Assembly: GCA_007449985.2 (NCBI GenBank)
Contig: VIIQ02000028.1
Coordinates: 186,001-250,000 of the forward strand
Source of the DNA: Desmodesmus armatus
Lineage: Eukaryota; Chlorophyta; Chlorophyceae; Sphaeropleales; Scenedesmaceae
DNA length: 64,000 bases
Direction: 5' to 3'
Both the position numbers and the translations under genes were made by a program. Shown one piece after another: positions 49,156-61,000 of this stretch. The notes beneath the pieces are model-generated. The model saw nothing but the letters and a program-made list of their open reading frames with translations. It searched no databases and was not told the origin of the DNA. Numbering within the stretch: position 1 is the stretch's first letter; each line of letters starts with the position of its first letter.

Positions 49156-50647
49156 TCACGACACGCCGCGCATGTGCATGCGCCTGCCCCTGTGCTCAAA
49201 CTCCCCGCTCTGCTGCCTCCGCAGGTTCTTCGCCAGGCGGTCGTTGTTCGAGCGCTCGATGAAGGACACTGCCACTGCCTCACCAGCCTGTGCCAAAGCA
49301 TACTTGTAGTTTGAGGGCCCCGTGAGGGCCATGGACTTGACAGGCTGTGCTGTGGTGGCCCAGGAGGCTGTACTGGAGGCCCCCTTGAACTCCCGCGTGG
49401 GTCGAGATGTGATCATGTTCCAGGAGGCAGACTGGCCGCGGCTGGCGTCTGTGCTGGCTGGGAGGGCCATGGAGTCAGACATGGCAGTGGCTGTGGCTCC
49501 CTCAAACCTGCACATGGAGGGTGGACACAACACAGAGATGCAGATGACGGCTGTTCCTTCAAACACATGAGGGTGGCCCAGTGCGCACCCTGCACATCCT
49601 GGTGGCGCAACATTTTTCAGCGGTATGTGCGCTCTCTGCATCGTGACACACGCAGCTAACAAAGTCCGCACTGCTGCAGCTGCGTCGGCCTGCTGGGTTA
49701 CCTGGCTATATCGCTGTATGCCATAGTACACCTGCTGTCCCCAATTTCTCAGTCAGGATGCCAGCACAGCCTCTGCCAGATCCGCTGCTGCCCACACACG
49801 CGCCACATGATCCGTTTGTTTCCCCACTGCTGGACGCAGCCTATCAACATGCCTGCTTACCAGCCACCCAACTCTGCTGCAGCATGTGCGGCTAGCTGTT
49901 GCTCACGTTTGTGCATGGACCAGGTTGCCCACCCCCAGCGCAGGCATGCTGGGCGCTCCACTGGCAACGTTGGCGTCCACAAACTCGGGCCCTTGCCTGT
50001 CCATTGCTGACCTGGCCCGCGTCTTCACAGTCGACTTTTTCCCGGGGAACCCCAGATTGGACTGCGCGTCTGCAGTAGCAAACACCGTGTGTGTTGCGGC
50101 GTGCTTGTGCACTGCAGGGAAGGTGGCACCAGATGTGGATTCCGCATCTTCTCCGGTCAAAGCCTGGCGTGCGGGCGGCCGCTTCATGTTGCCCCAGCGT
50201 GCTGACACCTGGTTGGTTATTGAGGGGTCGAGGGTGTGGCCAAAGCGGTCCTTGCCAACCTCTGGTGCACCTGCCTCAACCTCTCGCATGATGCGGGCGA
50301 TAGCGCTGCGCAGAAGCCCTGCCTGGCTGTGCCCTGCAGCAGGAGCAGCAAACGACACGAGGTGCAACAGCCAGATGGGGGTGCAGTGGGCAGCACATGC
50401 CACATGGGACTTGTCAGGTTTAAAACCGCCATACTGGCACACATGAACGGCAGCTAGAACAGAGGTGAGCCACAGTACATGGCGGCAAGTCATCAAAATC
50501 ACGGATCGGCCTGTTGGGCAAGTCATGCAGCTGGACATGCTTGTGCAGCTGCACTGCTGGCCTATGGCAGCTGCAGGGTGTTGTGTGCAGCGTGTATGGT
50601 GATGTACTTGTTCGACAAGTTAACTTGTTCGACAGGATCAACGCCAT
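49156..50647 (-). CDS. Small three-exon protein of unknown function, 237 aa
   Basis: Proposed exons: 50647-50608 (starts MALILSNKLTC), 50333-50012, 49507-49156. Splice phases agree (1 and 2), giving 714 nt including the stop. The protein is basic and rich in Ser, Thr, Ala and Arg. It has a helical N-terminal stretch (LLRSAIARIMREVEAGAPEV), then Trp-containing segments (SARWGNMKRPP, SASWNMITSRPTREFKG, SSTASWATTAQPVKS) and a charged C-terminus (FIERSNNDRLAKNLRRQQ). There is no signal peptide or membrane segment. I do not recognise the family. Short repeated W-containing motifs of this kind occur in some ciliary microtubule-associated proteins, but that is a guess. The first exon and the donor at 50012 are the least certain parts; without that donor the second exon would read on to a stop at 49903. 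Upstream reading frames near 50,700-50,870 may be an alternative first exon. Confidence 0.55.
50607..50634. repeat. Overlapping direct repeat and palindrome at the first exon of the 237-aa gene
   Basis: The 11-mer cttgttcgaca occurs at 50607-50617 and 50624-50634. Between and overlapping the copies is the 14-bp palindrome acaagttaacttgt (50615-50628). It lies within the proposed first coding exon and spans its donor site. Confidence 0.6.
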
Positions 50648-51291
50648 GGTATGCTCCCCTTGGGCACTTGTTGCATTAGCCACAGCCTGGCGCTGCTCTC
50701 TCAGAGTCTGTAGAGCAGGGCACGTGGGACCCCACTGCTGCAGGAGCACATACGCATCATCAAGAACGTACCTATCATTAGCAACAAGCATAGCAGTATT
50801 TGTGCCACTGTGGACCAACCATGCATGGCAGGTTAACCCAATCCTCCAGTCCAGCTGCAAGAAGCTGCTGGTGCAGTCAAACACAGCTCAGGGCACCTGT
50901 GCCTTTCTAGCATTCGCCCCAGCCCCTCAAGTCTGTTTGAAGAAGAAGACGTTGCGAAAGTCTGCTGATGTTTGCTTGTTGTTGCTGTTGTGTTCCGTGA
51001 GAGTACAGTAGTCTGTTGTGGCGCGAGGCCGATGCAGAAAGGGGATACTGAGGTGACCTTTGGATTGGACCTTTGGGATTGAAAAACGTGGGGTTCGGGT
51101 GGACGTTTGCGCTGAGCACTGCTGGTAACCGTTCATGGCGGTTTCGACGTCACGTGACCAGTGCACATGTCCCCTGTCCATCATCCTACCTGTGCTGTGG
51201 ATCCTTCGGCAGCATATATGCTGCGCTAGCATTGCTGAGTCGACAACCTGTGGTTAGCCGTTGCATTTGTACCACCATGTGTACACCATGT

Positions 51292-51322
<31 letters not shown>

Positions 51323-51743
51323 GCAGCAGTCAGGACACACAGTGCAACATGATTTTCTACACCTTCGCCATGCTGCTGACTGACAAACGACACACATACT
51401 GGTGTCCCGCCGCATGCAGGCTGCATGTGCTCGATGCACTGCTTGCTTCAAGTCAAAACAGCGCAGCACAAATTTGCCTTTTGACATTCTGACGCAGAGC
51501 ACTTGTCAGCAGCTCAATCAAACCCCCACTCACACGAGTTTCAAACTACAGCCCAAGGGGATCAGGGCATTTAGCACAATTGCTGCAGACTGTTGCCGGA
51601 CTGCACATACAGTGCCTGGTGCACACGGTACACAGCCTGTGCACTACAGCAGCCCCCCTCCCCTGCCCTTGCATACACTCCACGGCTGTCACCAGCCATA
51701 ACAAAGTTTACTGTGGTGCTGGACCGCCCTCTGCAGCTGTCCC
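50648..51743. other. Spacer upstream of the 237-aa gene and downstream of the TFIIIC gene
   Basis: It should contain the promoter of the minus-strand 237-aa gene and the 3' UTR of the TFIIIC gene. It holds a GT run followed by a poly-G stretch at about 51,291-51,323. I recognise no coding sequence or RNA gene. Confidence 0.45.
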
Positions 51744-53263
51744 CTACACCACCACCGCTGCAGCTGTCCTGCAAGGCGGCAGGGCTGTCAGGTGGCACAC
51801 ACTGCTGCTCAACAGCGAGGGCCAGTAGTGCCGCACACCCTCAACTGCAGCAGCCGCTAGTAAACCCACACCCCCAGCTGCCGCCGCGCCTGACTTAGCC
51901 TCAGCACCTGCCGCTGCTGGTTTTGTTGCTGCTGCTGCTGCTGCTGCTGTCCTCCTGCCCCCCATCAGCAGTGAAGGTGGCTTTGCAGGCCCTGTTGCAA
52001 GGCACTTGCCCAGCGCCAGCCCAAGCTTGAGTGCCGGCCGCTCCCCACTGCTGCCGCCAGCACCTTCAACCACACTGCTGCCGCTGCCGCTGCCGGCACC
52101 AGCGTCACCCGGCGCACTCCCCACTGCTGCTGCCGCAGTAGGCACCGGGACCTCCCGCACCAGCAGGTGCTGCTGCTGCACCAGCACCTCCAGCAGCTGC
52201 TGGGCTGCAGCAGGGCTGATTGCATCCAGCTGTGCCAGCAGCAGTGGCTCAGGTATGCCAGGGTTGCGCAGCACCACACACATCAGCCGCTTCACCAGGC
52301 CCTGCCACATCACCCTGTTGAGGCAGCCACGGTGGTCCAGCCAGGGCGCAAGCAGCATACCCTGACCACTACTATCCGCTGCTGCTGCTGCTGCTGCTGA
52401 CGTTGAAGCTGGTGCTGCTGAGTCTGTGGGTGCGCTGGCCGTGCTTCCTGGGGCTGCTGCTGCAACAGACACATCAGCCGGCAATGCTGTATCTACTGCT
52501 GTGTTTGCTGCAGGAGGCTGGCGAGGATCTGCCCCGCCCTTCCCATCTGCTGCTGCTGCTGCTGTGGAAGGTGCAGGCTGGCGCTGCTGCTGCTCTGGCT
52601 TGGTGGGTACTGGCCATGCCAGCAGCCTAGTGCTGCCCTCAGCACTGACCCACGCCGCAGGGCCATACCAGCCACACACACGCCGCACCAGGCCATATGC
52701 AGCAAGGCTGCGCACACCCCGTGACACAGCAGCAGGCACACCACCAAACACAGTGCTAGCTGCTGCTGCTGCTGACGCTGCTTCTGCTGTTGCCGCTGCA
52801 GCTGCTGCGGCAGCTGTTGTCTGCTCAGCATCTCCTGCCTCAGCCGAGACAGGGGTGGCACCACCCTCTTTCTCCTGCTGCACCTTGCCTGCTGTTGCTG
52901 CTGCTTCGTTCAGGGCAGCTGTCAGCTGTGACTCTGACACTCCTGCAGCCTCTGCTGCCCGTACAGTGGCCAGCAGCCACCTGAGCAGCTCCACAGGCAG
53001 CACACCCCCACTGCTGCTGCCAGCGCTGCTGCTGCCTGCACCCACACCCTGATCACCACTGCCTGCTTCTGTTCCCGCCGCCGCCGCTGCCGCAGCAGCT
53101 GCAGCAGCAGCAGGGCGCCCCTTGGCCTTGCCCCGCTGCTGGTTCTGCTCTTGGAGTGACGTCACTGCCGCCGATGGTGATGCTGGTGCTGCACCTGCCT
53201 GCTTGCGCTGCCTCTTCTGAGGCCTGTCCAAGGGTGCAGTGCTCTCCTTGCCACCGTCACCCC

Positions 53264-53295
<32 letters not shown>

Positions 53296-53788
53296 CAGGC
53301 TGCCTCTGCCTGCTGCCTGCGCTGCTCATCCACACCAACAGCCAGGAGGGAGAACGCAGCAGGGGCTGCTGCCTCGGCTGCTGCACCATCATCAGCAGCT
53401 GGCTCAAGCACATCCTGTTGCAGAGCTGTGGGTGTGTCATCCTTGGTAGCATGTGAGCGTTTGCGCTTGCCAGCTGGCAAGGCTTCCTCTGCTGGTATCT
53501 CTGCTGGTATCTCTGCTGCTGCTGGTGGTGGTGGTGGCGGTTGTGCGGCTGCAGAGTCCTTAGGAACAGCAGCAGCGCTGCCAGCGCCTTGGGCTGCTGC
53601 AGGGGTCACGCCAGCATATGCAAGCAGGGACACCTTGCTGCTGCTGCTGCCGCCCACTGCTGCCATGTACGGCACCAAAGCAACCCGCCTCTGCTCAACC
53701 CCTCCTACACCATCCCCACCCCCTGCTGCTGCTGCACCTGGTGGCTGCTCACCACCCTCCTCACCCTCGACTGTTATCTCTGTGACCT

Positions 53789-53819
<31 letters not shown>

Positions 53820-54676
53820 GCCCCGTCGCAGGGGTTTGCTTGCTGCCACCAGCAGCATGGGTGCCTTCCTCAACAGATTGACCACCGAGCCAGACCCTGT
53901 CCTGTCTCCATGCCTGCCAAAGCCCCTGCCAGCTGACAGCCCAGGAGTCCTGCCGCTTCCCCCTGCATAGGGACCCTGCTGGGGTGCCATACTGACCAGC
54001 TGCAAGGATACCTCCCCTGCAGCAGCAGCACACAGCAGCTGCAGCAGCAGCGCACCTGGCACTGCTGCTGCTGCTGCTGGTGTGGGTGGGGTGGGGCCCG
54101 GTGCTGCACCCTCTGCTGCTGGGGGTGGGGGTGAAGGTGGGTGTGCCCCCACCCAGAAGCTGCCGGGTTGTTCCTGCCTGGGGTGCAGGACAGCAGTGCA
54201 GGCAGCCAGCTGTTTCTGGGCCCTGCTAGCTCTACTGCTGCTGCTGCTGCCGCCCTTGGCACCGCCTGCAACTGCTGTGCCAGCAGCTGCACCTCCCTTG
54301 CCGTCTGCTGCTGGTGGTGCTGTAGGGCCACCAGCTGCTGCTGCTTTGGCAGCTGGCTCATCATCTGCTGCCATTGCTGCTAGCTCAGCCGCCATCGCTG
54401 CCAGCTCTGCTACTGATCCTGCTGCTGGCTTTGCTATGGCATCACTGCCTGTCACCATGTCCGCTGACGGTGGCTCAGGTGCGGCAGCATCAACATCCAT
54501 AGCAACTGCCTCGGCTGCTGCTGCTTCTGCTGCTGCTGCTGCTGCAGGCTGCTCTGTGCCATCACCACCAGGACCCTCTTCAACACCAGCAGCCTCAGCG
54601 GCAACAGCAGCAGCACCAGCTGCTACCCCTGCTGCTGGCCCTTGCCCCTGCCCCTCACCCTGCTGCTGTTGGCTTG

Positions 54677-54714
<38 letters not shown>

Positions 54715-55043
54715 TGCTGTTGGGGCTGCTTGCCTTGCTGCTGTTGCTGCTGCTGCCTCAGGCCCTCCTCCAGGTCAAACGCAGCCTGCAGCTGCAGGGT
54801 CCTGCCTCCCCCAGCAGCACCACCCACTGCTGCAATCAGCAACGAAACTTCTGCAGCACCTCCTGCCTCTTCAACCCCTGCTGCTGCTGCTGCTGCTGCA
54901 GCTGCTGGCCCTGTTGCAGCATCAGGGCCTGCCCTTACTGCTCCGCCATCCTCAGCATCTCCAGCAGCAACAGCAGCAGCAGTGGCAGGGGCATCTACCG
55001 GTTCACCGGCTGGCACACCAGCAGCATCAGAGGACGCCGCCGC

Positions 55044-55088
<45 letters not shown>

Positions 55089-58000
55089 GTCGCTGCTGCT
55101 GCCGAGGCCGATGTGTGTGAGTGCCAGTGTTGCTGCGGGTGTCCTGTCCAGCAGGTCTGCCAGCGTCCTGTCAGGGGGCCGCATGTGCTTGGCCCAGGTG
55201 CGGCTGAGCTGGAAGCCACGCTTAGCCGCACCTGCATTCAGCCAGCCCAATGCTGACAGCCACCTGAAGGCAGCAGCAACCTCAGCCTGGGGAGATTGGA
55301 GACAAGGAGACGGTTGGACAGCAGCAGCAGGGGCGGGGAACAGGAACAGCATGCATTTCAGCAAGGAAGTGGGTAAGTAGCTGTTGGCCCAAGGCTGTTG
55401 GTCTAGCGCGTTGGCACCGACCCCGCAAATCACTTGTGAGCCCGCCCTCTCACACTTGTATCGCCTTCATTCCAGACATCCTTCTGAGCCCCACATCCTC
55501 TCCTCCTGGCTCCTCACCCCTAGGCTGTTCCCCACTCTCACCTGGCTGAACCGCACCAGCAGAGCCGTGGAGGCATCAGCAGGCAGGCTGCCCCCCACCT
55601 CCACCAGCTGCAGCAGCGACACAATCAGGTGCATCGCATGCACCACCGGCAGTGTCGGACTCGCACCATACCGCCAGGGGCGCACCGCAGGCGCTACTGC
55701 CGCCACCACCTGACCCCCTGCCGCAGCCGCCACTGCGTCTGCATCCCCACCCACAACACCTGCTGTGGCCGTACCCTCTGCCCCCTCCCCTGCTGTCTGC
55801 TGCTGCTGGTCCTGACCCTGCCCAGTAGCGCTGGCAGCAGCAGCAGCGGTTGCAGCTGCCCCTACACCAGTTGGCCGCGTCTCTACTGCCTGGTGTTTCC
55901 TCCACGACTGCAGGAGCTCCTTAGGGTCACTGATGATGTCAGAGCCCGGCGGCGCCTGCTGCTTGCGCCGCCGGCGCCGCCGTTTCCCTGCCTGCTTCAG
56001 CAGCAGCAGCTGCGCCCGCATCTCTGCCTGCTCCTCCTGGGGGCCAATCACCTCCCCAGCCGCCCGCCGCTGCGCCAGCGTGGCAGCAGTGGCAGCAGTG
56101 GCGGCCGCCTGCATTGCTGCCATTGCTGCCACCTGGTCAGCCACCGTCTTCAGCGGCGCCACTTGGCGGCTGCGGCGGCTGCTGCCGCCGCCGCTGCCGC
56201 CCTTGCGCCGCTGCTGGTGCTGCCGCTGCTGCTTGGCGGCCCGCAGCAGCTGGAACTCGTCCTCCGACCCCCCGCTGCTCCACTCGTCGCCCTCCTGCCC
56301 CTCCATCCCATCCTCCTCCTCCTCCCCTGAGGAATATTCCTCGAGATCCCCATTCCCCTCACCGTCTCCACCCGGAAGGTGGTCGTGGGGACCCACCCGC
56401 CGCCGTTTGCGGCGCGGGCCGTCAAGACCGCCTTCTCGGCGGCCCCTGCTGCCCAGACCTCTCGCAGGACCGAGCCCATCCCCTCCACCTCGGGGTCCAG
56501 GCCTGCCGCCAGCCTTGCGCGGCGCCGCAAATGCATCAATCAGCGACATCAGCCTGTTAAGCCGCTGCTGAATCGAGGCATCAGGCAGTAGCATGATGCT
56601 ACCATTGGGGTTGAGGACATACGGGCCTGCGGACGCCAGCACAGACGCTGCTTCCGACACCACCGCGGAGTCTGTGGTGCCGGCGGCTGCAGCCGCCGCA
56701 GCCGCCGCGCCGGCAGCCGGCGGCTGCGACGGCTCAGCCGCCAGGGGCGGCGGCTGCAGCGGCTTGAGGGGCATGTCGTCCTGGTTGGGGTTTGCGTGCT
56801 GTAGGATGTTGGGGGGATGGATGATCTGCTGTTTGCCTGCGGCAGCCTCCCTGAGTAGGAGGGGGTTGACGGACAGGCGGCGCTGCTGCTGCAGGCGCTG
56901 CAGATGCTGGCGCAGGGCGTGGCGGCGCCTGCTGAACTCACGGTGGATTTGAATGGCCTGGGGGTGTGGATGATACAGGGTGGATTGACGGAGGGTAAGA
57001 GATGCAATGAGGGCAGGTGGCAGGCAGGCGTGGTGGGGGGTGAGTGTTTGTGCACATATGTTGGATAGTGAGTATGTGTGGATGCTGCAAAGCCTGCCGC
57101 TGGTAAGGCAGCGCAGTTGCAGAGGCATTCAGTGTGCTATGGCTCAATCAGCAACGTTCACCCACAAGTGGCTCTGCGACGGCACCCCCACTTGAATATT
57201 GAGGCAGAAGACACACACTGTGTGACACTGTGCAACGGTTGCAGCACAGCACCCTGCGCACCTGTGCCTGCAGGTTGTCAATGAAGGCCTTGATCTGGGG
57301 CTTGCGCTTGAAGAAGGCCAGGCGCCGTGCACACGCCTCCTGGCCAAGGGGGAGGGCAGCTGATGCGCTGCTGCGCCAGCGGATCTGCGGCAAGGTTGAT
57401 TACACGTGTAACAACAGTAAAAGTGGTAACAATGCGTTTGTAAATCACAACAAAGAGCAGTGGTGCACAAGCAACTGCAGGATATAGAGACCTTGAGCTT
57501 GTGCTTCTGCGTTCAAAGGGCTACATCCATGGGTGGACACTCGGAAGGGCTCCCTCCCCTGCTCCTCAACCCCTGCACAGCCCCTGTCTGACCTCATCCC
57601 ATCCCCACCCCTCTCCGCTTGGGCGGGAGGACTCCCCCCCACACACTTTCACCCCACTGTGTTGCCCCACTAGTGCTTACCGTGTCACGTGTGCCCAGCT
57701 CCACCCTGTTGGCCAGCACCCATCGCAGCAGCTGCTTATCCTCCTCAGGCGTCCACCTGTGCCGCATGGGCACAGCAGCACCGCCCTCCGTTCCACCCTC
57801 ACCACCCTCATCGCCCTCACCACCCCCCGCAGCAGCAGCAGCAGCACCAGCAGCAGACTCTGGCCTCTTCCCCTGGCCCCTCCTGCCTGTCAGAGGCTGC
57901 AGGGGCTCAGCAGTTGACTGCACCGATAGCCTGAACACGATCTGAGGCATGTTGGCGGCACGGGAACGTGCCTCATAACCCTCACTTTCACTGCTGCTGC

Positions 58001-61000
58001 CATCGCTGGCGCTGCCGCCTGCTGCTGCCGTATGACCCAAGAGGGCACCCGCACCCCCGGCAGCAGCAGCAGCGGCAGCGGCGGCTGCGTCATCGCTGTC
58101 GCTGCCGTCGGGGTCTGCCGCAGCTGCCTCGCCGGCTGCTGCTGCCGCTGCTGCTGCAGGGTCGCTGCTGTGGGGGCGTGGGTGCCGGCCAGGGCGGCGG
58201 ACTGGCTCGCCATCGGCCTTGCGGCGGCGTGAGGCCTCACGCTGCTGACAGCGCTTCAGGCGCCGCTGTTTGTGCCTGTGGGGCGAGTGAGTATGTGCGG
58301 GGGGTGGGGGGGGGGGAGAAAAGGAGAATTGAGGGATATGTTGAGAGGGAATGAAAAGGGTGGTTGCGTGTGGGTGGTGTGAGGAAGGGCAGCACAAACA
58401 TGCAGGGACGACATCAAGTAGCAGACAACAGCAAGCAGGAGCTATACCTTGTCACCATGACCTAGGAAGATTGGATGTGTTGCTGTAGGCTACCCCCATA
58501 GGCATGCAGTATGTCGTTTGCAAGGTTGTTTCTTTCACTGCTTCACCAACCCACACTCACGCCGTGGCTCTCATCTTGCGCAGCTCGCGTCCCGTGCGTC
58601 CCTCCGTCCCCCCCGCCGCGGCCTGTGCCGCCCTGAGTGCCTCCTGCTCTGCCGCCTTGTGCTCCAGCAGGTACACCTTGCCCAGCCCCTGACGCTCACG
58701 CTCCTCATTGGCCTCAGTGCGCCAGCGAGTGATCACAACAAGCACCTGATGATGGTCACACACAGCACAACACACCACAGCATGGCACGGCACAGCGTTT
58801 GGAAAGCAGGGGCCTGACAGGGCAGGTGATGACGCAACCAATCCCTACTTCCATGCAACACGTTGTGACAGTACTTGCCGGTGAGCCTTGCCGGTGAGCA
58901 GTCGTGTGCGACCCGTGTGCCGCCTGTTGAAATGTAAGGTGTGCTCTTGTGCTCCTCGAAACCAACAGGGGTCGCACACAACTGCCCAATAAGCAAGGCT
59001 TACTAGTTGGCAGAGAATGAGAGGGTCATGGAGCACTGGTTTCAGCTGCACATGTGCCAACTGTCAGGATGTAGGGTTAAGGCGTCCTCACCGGCTGGTA
59101 GGGCACCCCCAGTTCGTCTGCCAGAGTGCGTGCCATGTGTTGGTCCAGCTGCTCAATGGGCAGATCGTGGATGCGCTCAAGCAGGCGCAGCCAAGGTCGC
59201 ATTGGCAGACCCCTGCAGGATAGCGGGGGGGGGGGGGGGGGGCGCAGAGAGGAGGGGGGATGCATGTGTTTGACTTGCACGCCACAGACAAGTGAGACAA
59301 TTGTGCAAGTGAGGAAGGGGTTGGCCCCATCGCGGTGCTTAGCTGTGACTTGCAAACTGTGCAGCAAGCCAGCCATATGCAAGCTGGGCATACATACAAT
59401 GCAAGGGCATGGCCCCCATGCTCACACCCCCTCCCCTCCCCCGCCCCCCCCCCCCCCCGGGCGCCGCCAACGGCCCAGCAAGTGTAACTGCACTGCACAG
59501 GCCACCCACCTGTACCACACCCAGCTCCTGTGTCGTGCCACATCGGGCACTGCATTGCTGGGGAAGGTGTTTGCCACCAGCTCAGGGGTCATCAGGGGGC
59601 AGTCAAACACACGCTGTAGCAGCGGAGAAAAGGGCATGGCGGGGTGGCAGGTGGGGTATGGGGAGGGTGAGGACGAGGGAGTGCGAGAGGGTAAGAGTAG
59701 GTGCACGCGCAGAAGGTGAGGGCAGCTTGTGAACTGTGCCCACCACCTTCTTTGTCTGCTGGTTTGTCAACCCAGGTAGAGAGTTACTATTGCACAGTGA
59801 ACCCACTATTGCACAGTGAACCCCCAGGCAAAGGGTGAAATGATGATGCTGATGCTGATGATGCTGGTGATGTTTGTAAAGATGCCACCATCTGCACACC
59901 TGCAGTGTACCCCAGTACTGCCTCCAGTGCCCAGCCCTCCTGAAGTCATACGACACACGCTTCTGCCCACCCTCCGCACTGCCGGCAGCATCCGCTGCAG
60001 CCCCCGGCGCTGCCGCTGCTGCTGCTGGCGGCGGTGTTGCCCGCGTTGCAGCAGCATCACCCCCCTCGGCGTTGGTATCATCCTGTGGCCCTGCTGCGTC
60101 CTCTGCAGGAGCGAAGGGGGGCATGTCCAGGACACCTGAGGCACCAATCACCAGGTGGGTAGCCTGCAGAGCAGCAGCACAAGCAACGATGAAGGGGGGG
60201 GGTGTTGACCAACATACATACGCGTTGTGTTGACACATGTGCTTGTACCAAAGCTGGCTGTGCTGGTTCAACCAATGGGTACCCAGCTCGCCCAGGCGAA
60301 CACGTTGTGGGAGCAAGAGGGGGGACTACACGGAATAGACGGCAGTGGCGGTGAAGAGGACCATCGCAACAACGTCAGCGCTACTGCCACAGAGTGACCG
60401 CTTGCCTAGTAGTGACCAGTGGCGCCCCATGAGCTTCTTCTGGGAACTTCTGGGTGTGCAGGGCTGTTAGAATCAGGTTGAGGCTGAGGTTGCCAGACGA
60501 CAGCAGCAAAGCAACTCACCGTCCGTGCCTGAGACTGCACCCAGCCCTTGGAAGGGTCGTCCTCTTCTCTTTGCTGCTCCCCATCACCACCCTCCTGCTG
60601 CTCAGCCTCGCCCCCATCGGTGCGTCGGCGACGAGCGGGCGTCAGCAGCTTGAGGCGCGCGAGCACCGACATAGATGCCACCACACGGCTCCAGGAGCGG
60701 GCCTCGAAGACAGCAGCGATCTGTTCCTTATCAAAGTCGCAGATGCGTGGGGGCGGATCGGTGTTGCACACGAGCTGCAGCAGATTGCTGATGTTGCGTG
60801 TGACACCCGCCACCTGCAAAGCAGGACAGCACGGCCAAAGAAACACGTTAATCAATGATCGTCCTCCTGGCGATACCAGCAAAGAGCTTGTACCGAGTTT
60901 CTACTACAGCAGCTTGCACGAATACAACAGCAACAAACGTTCGCTGCAAGCGGGGCAGAGCCCAGGCCACGACAATCGGCACAGAAGCAGTTGCTTACCT

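Noticed and set aside
50600..50640. tRNA or Pol III element suggested by GTTCGA
   Set aside because: No cloverleaf, A box or acceptor stem can be formed; the sequence is an overlapping direct repeat and palindrome.
51744..51900. Extra small intron near the TFIIIC C-terminus (GTGGGTTTAC...CTGCAG)
   Set aside because: It would be only about 26 nt, too short for splicing, and the frame is open without it.
54082..55380. 432-codon plus-strand reading frame
   Set aside because: It is the antisense shadow of GCT/GCA runs in the TFIIIC last exon; that exon's minus-strand frame contains the conserved TFIIIC blocks.
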